NCBI RefSeq assembly: GCF_900142195.1
Contig: NZ_FRAB01000015.1
Coordinates: forward strand, 1 to 64,000
Length of the DNA stretch: 64,000 nucleotides
Direction of reading: 5' to 3'
Origin: Paraburkholderia terricola
GTDB lineage: Bacteria > Pseudomonadota > Gammaproteobacteria > Burkholderiales > Burkholderiaceae
Shown: piece after piece, positions 58,794 to 64,000 of the stretch
Numbering within the stretch: the stretch's first letter is position 1
Layout: every line of letters begins with the position of its first letter
The notes under the pieces: generated by a model
The model's database searches: none
Told to the model about the DNA's origin: nothing
The model's input: only the letters and a program-made list of their open reading frames with translations
Position numbers and translations under genes: made by a program

Positions 58794-60071
58794 TCAGGCT
58801 TCGACTTTTTCCTTCGCTACGTTCGGCGCCTTGTTGTGCTCGAGAATGAAGTCGCGCAACTGCGGATAGATGATGGTGCGCCAGCGGCGGCCCGAGAAAA
58901 TGCCGTAGTGTCCGCACTTTTCCGCGGTGAAGTGCTGCTTGTTCTTCTCCGGAATGCCGGTGCACAGATGGTGCGCGGCATAGGTTTGACCGTCGCCGGA
59001 AATGTCGTCCAGCTCGCCCTCGATCGTGAAGAGCGCGGTCCTGGTGATGTCTTGCGGACGCACCCGTTGCCCGGCCACGTCCCACGTGCCCTCGGCAAGA
59101 CGGAACTCCTGGAACACCACGCGGATCGTGTCGAGGTAATAGTTCGCGTCCATGTCGAGCACGGCGTTGTATTCGTCGTAGAAGCGGCGATGCGCTTCCG
59201 CGTCGTCCTCGTCACCGCGCAAGAGGCTCTGATAGAAGTCCCAATGCGAGGCCGCGTGACGTTCCGGATTCATCGCGACGAAGCCGGTGTGCTGCAGGAA
59301 GCCTGGGTAGACCTTGCGCCCCACGCCCGGATAGTTCGGCGGCACGGTGAAGATCACGTTGTTCTCGAACCATTCATACGAGTGCTGGGTGGCGAGCGAG
59401 TTGACCGAGGTCGGACTCTTGCGCGCGTCGATCGGGCCGCCCATCATCGTCATGGTGCGCGGCGTGTCCTCACCGCGGCTCGCGAGCAGCGAAATGGCGG
59501 CGAGCACCGGCACGGTAGGCTGACACACCGAGATGACGTGCAGGTTCTTCGCGCCGATGTGGCGGATGAACTCCTGAATATAGGCGACGTAGTCGTCCAG
59601 ATGAAACTCGCCGGCTTCGAGCGGCACCATGCGGGCGTCGATCCAGTCGGTCAGGTAGACCTTGTGGTCTTGCAGCAACGTGCGCACGGTGTCGCGCAGC
59701 AACGTGGCGTGGTGCCCCGACAGTGGCGCGCAGACCAGCACGACCGGCTCGTCCTTTAGTTGGGTGACGGCGTCGCTGTCGTCCGCGAAACGCTTGAAGC
59801 GCATCAGCCGGCAAAACGGCTTCTCGATGATCGTCTGTTCGATGATCGGGATGTTATGCCCGTCCTTGACGATCTGATGGAGGTTGAACTCGGGCTTCTC
59901 GTAGTCCTTGCCGAGCCGGTAGAGCAGTTCGTAACCGGCCGAGAGGCGCGTGGCGCCAGGCACATAGGCCAATGGACTGGCCGGATTCGCGAACGATTTC
60001 GACGCAGCCTGAGCCCAGGCGGTAAGGGGGCTCAACATCGCCCGCTGGAATTCGTGAAATTGGTAGAGCAT
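58794..60071 (-). CDS. phaZ: Intracellular polyhydroxyalkanoate depolymerase
   Basis: A 425-aa intracellular PHB depolymerase of the PhaZ1 type. The nucleophile motif is SVCQP with Cys183, as in Ralstonia PhaZ1, where Cys replaces the usual Ser of alpha/beta hydrolases. Other conserved parts are PVVLVCAPLSGHHATLLRDTV, MTMMGGPIDARKSPTSVN and the His motif CGHYGIFSGRRWR. No signal peptide is visible, consistent with mobilisation of the cell's own carbonosomes. The ATG at 60071 is chosen. Confidence 0.92.
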   Translation of the reverse strand: MLYQFHEFQRAMLSPLTAWAQAASKSFANPASPLAYVPGATRLSAGYELLYRLGKDYEKPEFNLHQIVKDGHNIPIIEQTIIEKPFCRLMRFKRFADDSDAVTQLKDEPVVLVCAPLSGHHATLLRDTVRTLLQDHKVYLTDWIDARMVPLEAGEFHLDDYVAYIQEFIRHIGAKNLHVISVCQPTVPVLAAISLLASRGEDTPRTMTMMGGPIDARKSPTSVNSLATQHSYEWFENNVIFTVPPNYPGVGRKVYPGFLQHTGFVAMNPERHAASHWDFYQSLLRGDEDDAEAHRRFYDEYNAVLDMDANYYLDTIRVVFQEFRLAEGTWDVAGQRVRPQDITRTALFTIEGELDDISGDGQTYAAHHLCTGIPEKNKQHFTAEKCGHYGIFSGRRWRTIIYPQLRDFILEHNKAPNVAKEKVEA

Positions 60072-60252
60072 GGGTGCTCCGGTTTCTAAGCGGTTCGCAT
60101 GGGGGCTTCGCAAACACGCGTGTGGCGTTGCAGCGGGCCATTAGGTTGAAGGCACTTTGTTTTTTGGCCGACAGTCTGTTTGATCATATCGAACAAAGCG
60201 TGCTTGTGCAAAGCAGCAATTTACGTGCGGCGACCCGCAAATTGCCATTAAA

Positions 60253-62193
60253 TCATGCTACTGGCGATGTTGCCGCGCCGCTATCGGGGCTTGCCGCAGA
60301 CTTAAGTTCCTCCCCACCTGTGCCGTTATGGGACGGTTGCCCGGTGGCCCGCGCCATCTCCTGTTCGTGCTTCGTCAGGTTCAGGCCGGTATGCACCAGC
60401 GCCACGTGGGAAAACGCCTGCGGGAAGTTGCCCACCAGCCGCCCAGCGATCGGATCATACTCTTCCGCCAGCAAGCCGACGTCGTTGCACAGCCCGAGCA
60501 GTCTTTCGTACATCGCGACCGCTTCAGTCATGCGGCCTTGCAACGCGAGATTGTCCACCATCCAGAACGAGCAAGCGAGAAACGTGCCTTCGCCGGGCGG
60601 CAGGCCGTCGTCGTATTCGGTGGTGCGGTAGCGCATCACGAAGCCGTCGCGCATCAGGTCCCGCTCGATCGCCGCCACCGTGCCCTTGACGCGCGGGTCG
60701 TGCGGCGGCAGGAAGCCGAGCAGCGGCAGCAGCAGCACGCTCGCATCGAGCTGATCGCTGCCGTAGTACTGGGAAAACGCGTTGAGCGCGGGATTCCACG
60801 CCTTTTCGCAAACTTGCGCGTGGATTTTGGCGCGGGTGGCGCGCCATTCGTCGAGCGGGCCGTCGAGCTTGAACATTTCAGCCGACTGGATCGCGCGGTC
60901 GAAAGCGACCCACGCCATCACCTTCGAGAAAGTGAAATGCTGACGGCCGCCGCGCGTTTCCCAGATACCCTCGTCCGGCTCTTCCCAGATGGTCTCCAGG
61001 TGGCGCAGCAACGCGCGCTGCACGTTCCACGCGGTGTCGTCCGCCTGCAGGCCGCCAACGCGCGCCAGATGCAGCGCGTTCATCACTTCGCCGTAGACGT
61101 CGAGCTGGCGCTGGCCGACCGCGTTGTTGCCGATCCGCACCGGCTTCGCACCCTGATAGCCGGGGAGCCAGTCGATCTCGAACTCGGGCAGGCGCCGTTC
61201 GCCGGCGAGCCCGTACATGATCTGCAACTGGTCCGGCGCGCCCGCCATCACGCGGCCGAGCCAGCTGCGCCACGCGCGTGCTTCGTCGTAATAGCCGCCG
61301 CGCATCATGGCGAGCAGCGTGATGGTCGCGTCGCGCAGCCAGCAATAGCGGTAGTCCCAGTTGCGCGTGCCGCCGAGCTGTTCCGGCAGCGAGGTCGTGG
61401 GTGCCGCGACGATGCCGCCGGTCGGTTCGTATGCCAACGCTTTCAGCGTGATCAGCGAACGGCGGATCGGCTCGGCCCATCGACCTTCGATGGTGCAGCG
61501 CGCCGACCATTCGAGCCAGTGATTCTCGGTGCGCGCGAGCGACGAATGCGGATCGCGGGCCGGCGGAATCCGCAGATGCGACGCCGCATACGCGAGCGAA
61601 AACGGCACGCGCTCGCCTTCGCTCACCGTGAATTCGGCGAGCGTTTTCATGTTCTCGCCGCGCAGGTCCGCCGACGTGCGCAGCACGGCGGTATCGGGAC
61701 CGACGATCGCCTTGATGCCGTTGTCGCATTTCAGGCGGTCGACCCATGGAATCGAAAAGCCGTAGTCGAAGCGCAGCACCAGTTCCATCTTCATACGGAC
61801 CGTGCCGCGTTTGCCGACCACGATGCGCACCATTTCCGACCAGCCGTTGCCGGGCGGCATGAAGTCGATCAGCGTGACCGCGCCCTCGGGCGTTTCGAAA
61901 TCCGTCTCGAGGACCAGGGTCTCGCCGCGATAGCGGCGCGTGACCGTGAACGGCGTGTCGGAAGCGGGGCAGATCTGCCAGCGGCCGTTGTCGGGCGTGC
62001 CGAGCAAGGCGGCGAAGCAGGCGCCCGAATCGAAGCGCGGCCAGCAGAGCCAGTCGACGGAACCTTCGCGGGAGACGAGCGCGGCGGTATGGCCGTCGCC
62101 GATGAGCGCATAGTCTTCGATGGGTGCGGGCATGGAGGGCGTGTCCGTAATGCGCGCGCGACGGGCGCGTCGCTTGGGTTCGTTGTCAGTCAT
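60253..62193 (-). CDS. GH15-family glycoside hydrolase (glucoamylase/trehalase-like)
   Basis: A 646-aa enzyme. After a basic N-terminus it has IEDYALIGDGHTAALVSREGSVDWLCWPRFDS, the GH15 opening. The catalytic (alpha/alpha)6 barrel follows with RNWDYRYCWLRDATITLLAMM, WEEPDEGIWETRGGRQHFTFSK (first catalytic Glu) and LLAEEYDPIAGRLVGNFPQAFSHVALV (second Glu). It cleaves terminal alpha-linked glucose; in actinobacteria close relatives are trehalases. No signal peptide is seen, so a cytoplasmic role is likely. It is divergent from the small gene at 62373. Confidence 0.9.
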   Translation of the reverse strand: MTDNEPKRRARRARITDTPSMPAPIEDYALIGDGHTAALVSREGSVDWLCWPRFDSGACFAALLGTPDNGRWQICPASDTPFTVTRRYRGETLVLETDFETPEGAVTLIDFMPPGNGWSEMVRIVVGKRGTVRMKMELVLRFDYGFSIPWVDRLKCDNGIKAIVGPDTAVLRTSADLRGENMKTLAEFTVSEGERVPFSLAYAASHLRIPPARDPHSSLARTENHWLEWSARCTIEGRWAEPIRRSLITLKALAYEPTGGIVAAPTTSLPEQLGGTRNWDYRYCWLRDATITLLAMMRGGYYDEARAWRSWLGRVMAGAPDQLQIMYGLAGERRLPEFEIDWLPGYQGAKPVRIGNNAVGQRQLDVYGEVMNALHLARVGGLQADDTAWNVQRALLRHLETIWEEPDEGIWETRGGRQHFTFSKVMAWVAFDRAIQSAEMFKLDGPLDEWRATRAKIHAQVCEKAWNPALNAFSQYYGSDQLDASVLLLPLLGFLPPHDPRVKGTVAAIERDLMRDGFVMRYRTTEYDDGLPPGEGTFLACSFWMVDNLALQGRMTEAVAMYERLLGLCNDVGLLAEEYDPIAGRLVGNFPQAFSHVALVHTGLNLTKHEQEMARATGQPSHNGTGGEELKSAASPDSGAATSPVA

Positions 62194-62372
62194 TGTGGTG
62201 TGGGACCCGAGTCATGCGCGTTGGGTTCAGCACGCAATGCGGCAAAACGCGGCTTGGTAAACTGTCAAATCCCTGCCTACAATCTGATTTCAAACCGGTG
62301 CGCGGGGGCTTGTCAAAGCGCTCGTCGTCCTGGCTCATGGAGCGTGCAACACTGTTTCCGGGGACCAAAGCT

Positions 62373-62618
62373 ATGCTGAATCCGTCGAAATCCGATTGCA
62401 TCACAATTCTCTCGGCCGCCAGCGAACTTGCCGACGATTCCATGTTGCCGCTCGATCCCAGCCGTCTCGGTTTGAGCCGCAACGGCATGCTGACCGCCGC
62501 CGCCTTTCTGACCGAGCGGGCCTGCTTCCGGCGCTATCAGGAAGGTGACGGTCATTATGCCGTCGGCGCGCTGTCGTTGCAGGGTCGCTTGCGGCTCGAA
62601 CAACTGTGCAACGGCTAA
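62373..62618 (+). CDS. Small protein of unknown function
   Basis: An 81-aa protein without a family I can name. It reads as mixed helix: SDCITILSAASELADDSMLPLDPSRLGLS, NGMLTAAAFLTERACFRRYQEGDGHYAVGALSLQGRLRLEQLCNG. It has no signal peptide, membrane segment or Cys cluster. An in-frame ATG at 62337 would add 12 residues. It is divergent from the GH15 gene and may share its regulatory region. Confidence 0.6.
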   Translation: MLNPSKSDCITILSAASELADDSMLPLDPSRLGLSRNGMLTAAAFLTERACFRRYQEGDGHYAVGALSLQGRLRLEQLCNG

Positions 62619-62652
62619 GTATCGGTTGAGATCGGGCTGAACCCGTGCTGGC

Positions 62653-62838
62653 TCACCCGATGAGCGGGCGGCGCTCAGCGCACGCTCGCGCGGGCGAGAC
62701 GCGCCGGTCCGGCCGCACCCGCCGCCACGCCGCCTCGCCTTGTTGCCTGGTTTCCTCTTCAGTTTTGCCGTTCTCGTCCGCTTTCACCAACTCGCGCCAA
62801 GCCTCGCCGCCGCGCGTGCGCTTGCGCGCGTCAGCCAT
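62653..62838 (-). CDS. Small basic protein, doubtful
   Basis: A possible 61-aa, Lys/Arg- and Glu-rich protein (MADARKRTRGGEAWRELV, then ENGKTEEETRQQGEAAW). No family is recognised. It could be a real small stress or DNA-binding protein, but the composition is also typical of chance frames in this G+C-rich DNA. It lies between a hairpin at 62849-62883 and the convergent small gene. Confidence 0.3.
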   Translation of the reverse strand: MADARKRTRGGEAWRELVKADENGKTEEETRQQGEAAWRRVRPDRRVSPARACAERRPLIG

Positions 62839-62848
62839 GCCACTCGGA

Positions 62849-62883
62849 CGCTAAACCGGCCGGCGCCGCCGCCCGGTTTAGCG
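62849..62883. repeat. 11-bp inverted repeat without T run
   Basis: CGCTAAACCGG and CCGGTTTAGCG flank 13 bases. It lies past the DUF3096 stop and may end its transcript, but no T tract follows. Confidence 0.45.
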
Positions 62884-62935
62884 CCTCTTGCCGCGTTGCC
62901 TTGAACAACTGAACGCGGTGACCGTCCGCCGCCGC

Positions 62936-63088
62936 TCAGAAGTGCGACGCCCCCACGCCGAAGATTCCAATGATCCCGATGATGATCAGATAAAGCGCGA
63001 CGATGTAGTTCAAGAGCCGCGGCATGACGAGAATCAAAATACCGGCGATCAGCGAAACGAGCGGGCCGAGGCTGAGTGTGACGTTCAT
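62936..63088 (-). CDS. DUF3096 small membrane protein
   Basis: A 50-aa protein with two adjoining hydrophobic segments (LGPLVSLIAGILILVMPRLL and YIVALYLIIIGIIGIFGV). This is the DUF3096 pattern. The family is widespread and has no known function; it is probably an inner-membrane peptide. The longer open frame on the same strand is non-homologous upstream of this ATG. Confidence 0.85.
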   Translation of the reverse strand: MNVTLSLGPLVSLIAGILILVMPRLLNYIVALYLIIIGIIGIFGVGASHF

Positions 63089-63337
63089 GAAGACTCCCTG
63101 GTGTGAACGCGTGATGGTGTGAACGCGTGAAAGGCGATTGGAAAAAACACCCCGCGAGGCGGGACAATTGCTGCACATGCAACCAAGTACCGTGCAGCCG
63201 CTTAGCGATAGCCGGATTCGCTGCATGATCCGGCGCAACGCTTTTATACTTGCCTCGATAAAAACAACGCTCGACTGTACGCGCGGCAGACCATGGACAC
63301 CATTACAACCGAATAACCCATGTTGAGGAGGTCTCAT

Positions 63338-64000
63338 ATGCTTCGTCGTCACCGGGCCGCGGCGCCCGCCGTCGCCGGTCCCCGCCCGCCTCGTGCTGCT
63401 GAATCCGCGTCTCGCCTGTCCGCCCGCTCGATCATAAAAGGTTTCGTGCTCATGGTCTCGATCGCCGCTTCGCATGCGTTTGCACAAGAGTCCGGCGCGG
63501 CTCCCGCGGACGGCGTCTACAACATGCTGATCGGCACCTATACCGGCGGCAAGAGCGAGGGCTTGTACGTCTACCGCTTCGACACGAAGACGGGCGAGGC
63601 GACCCGCGTGTCGGTCGCGCAGACGGTCAACCCCTCTTACCTGGTGGTGAGCCGCGATCGCCGCTTCGTCTACGCGGTCAACGAATTGCCTGGCGACAAC
63701 GGCCCCGCCACGCAGCGCGGCGGCATCAGCGCGTTTCGCTTCGACGCCGCGAGCGGTCAGCTCACGTTCCTCAACAAGGTCTCGGCGGACGGCAACGACC
63801 CGTGTTATCTGAGCCTGTCGCCGGACGGCAAGTACTTGCTGAGCGCGAACTACTCGGTAGCGGCCGACCCCGGCGGCAGTTTCGCGGTGTTCCCTGTACA
63901 GGCCGACGGCCAGGTCGGCGCGTCGGTGCTCACGGTGCACCACGAGGGCAGCGGTCCGGTGAAGGGACGCCAGGACAACTCGCATGTGCACTCCACCGTG
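63338..64000 (+). CDS. Lactonase-family beta-propeller (6-phosphogluconolactonase type), partial
   Basis: The first 221 codons are seen and the gene runs off the window. A GAGGAGGT ribosome-binding site precedes the ATG at 63338. The first about 54 residues are a basic stretch (MLRRHRAAAPAVAG...) followed by a signal-like core and a cleavage site after AFA, so the protein is exported. The mature part has the lactonase (YkgB/PGL) repeats: YNMLIGTYTGGKSEGLYVYRFD, NPSYLVVSRDRRFVYAVNEL, GGISAFRFD and LSPDGKYLLSANY. The family hydrolyses lactones such as 6-phosphogluconolactone; an exported member may act on another sugar or aldonolactone. Confidence 0.82.
   Translation, partial: MLRRHRAAAPAVAGPRPPRAAESASRLSARSIIKGFVLMVSIAASHAFAQESGAAPADGVYNMLIGTYTGGKSEGLYVYRFDTKTGEATRVSVAQTVNPSYLVVSRDRRFVYAVNELPGDNGPATQRGGISAFRFDAASGQLTFLNKVSADGNDPCYLSLSPDGKYLLSANYSVAADPGGSFAVFPVQADGQVGASVLTVHHEGSGPVKGRQDNSHVHSTV

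Noticed and set aside
60328..62379. A 683-codon plus-strand frame
   Set aside because: Antisense to the GH15 gene, which has full catalytic motifs; the frame has none.

Overview
The window is G+C-rich and coding-dense. It reads as a chromosomal segment of a betaproteobacterium of the Burkholderia/Paraburkholderia group. The housekeeping genes (uup, parE, parC, htpG, ubiC, tal, nth, an RsxB-type ferredoxin, intracellular PhaZ, MocR regulators) and the BPSL0067-family gene fit that group. The assignment rests on recognising protein families, not on a database search.

Left third, about 1-23.7 kb: accessory DNA. Positions 1-5.3 kb are the late end of a P2-like prophage: tape-measure C-terminus, gpU, gpX, gpD, an intrinsic terminator, a lysis cassette with a GH108 endolysin, and a phage adenine methylase. 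Next come cargo and phage early genes. A PAAR / VRR-NUC-like nuclease / DUF3396 immunity trio (5.4-7.9 kb) looks like type VI secretion cargo. A DUF4297-type nuclease plus HerA ATPase (8.4-11.3 kb) is an anti-phage module of a known class. An SRAP protein and two small phage genes (11.8-13.5 kb) flank a good LexA/SOS box. A two-gene cassette with a PRTase-like protein and an unrecognised partner (14.1-16.7 kb) is the best candidate for an undescribed system.

A tRNA-Arg(CCU) gene lies at 17.12-17.20 kb. To its right is a roughly 6.5-kb island that ends in a 15-bp repeat of the tRNA 5' end inside a tRNA-like remnant (23.64-23.69 kb). The island holds an integrase with its middle deleted, a BPSL0067/DUF3828 pair that looks like an amidase effector and its immunity protein, a decayed copy of the prophage membrane-protein gene, a small unknown gene, a TIGR02391 HEPN-like protein, and a 519-aa protein with a PD-(D/E)xK-like motif.

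Right two thirds, 23.8-64 kb: ordinary core chromosome. In order it carries rubredoxin, a DUF4399 protein, Uup, topoisomerase IV (ParE/ParC), a CopD-like membrane protein, a chromate transporter, a GGDEF/EAL protein, PhzF, RidA with an aminotransferase, a glyoxalase-like protein opposite a MocR regulator, HtpG, an OmpA-family lipoprotein, and ubiC overlapping a DNA glycosylase and a spermidine-synthase-like gene. It continues with DUF3311/MctP, FUSC, a PhnB-like protein, transaldolase, a CoxE/MoxR pair, two cytochromes c, DUF1841, Nth, an RsxB-like ferredoxin, a TetR regulator, PhaZ, a GH15 hydrolase and the start of a lactonase gene that runs off the window. Several intrinsic terminators, two sigma70-like promoters and a cluster of DnaA-box-like sites upstream of parE are visible.
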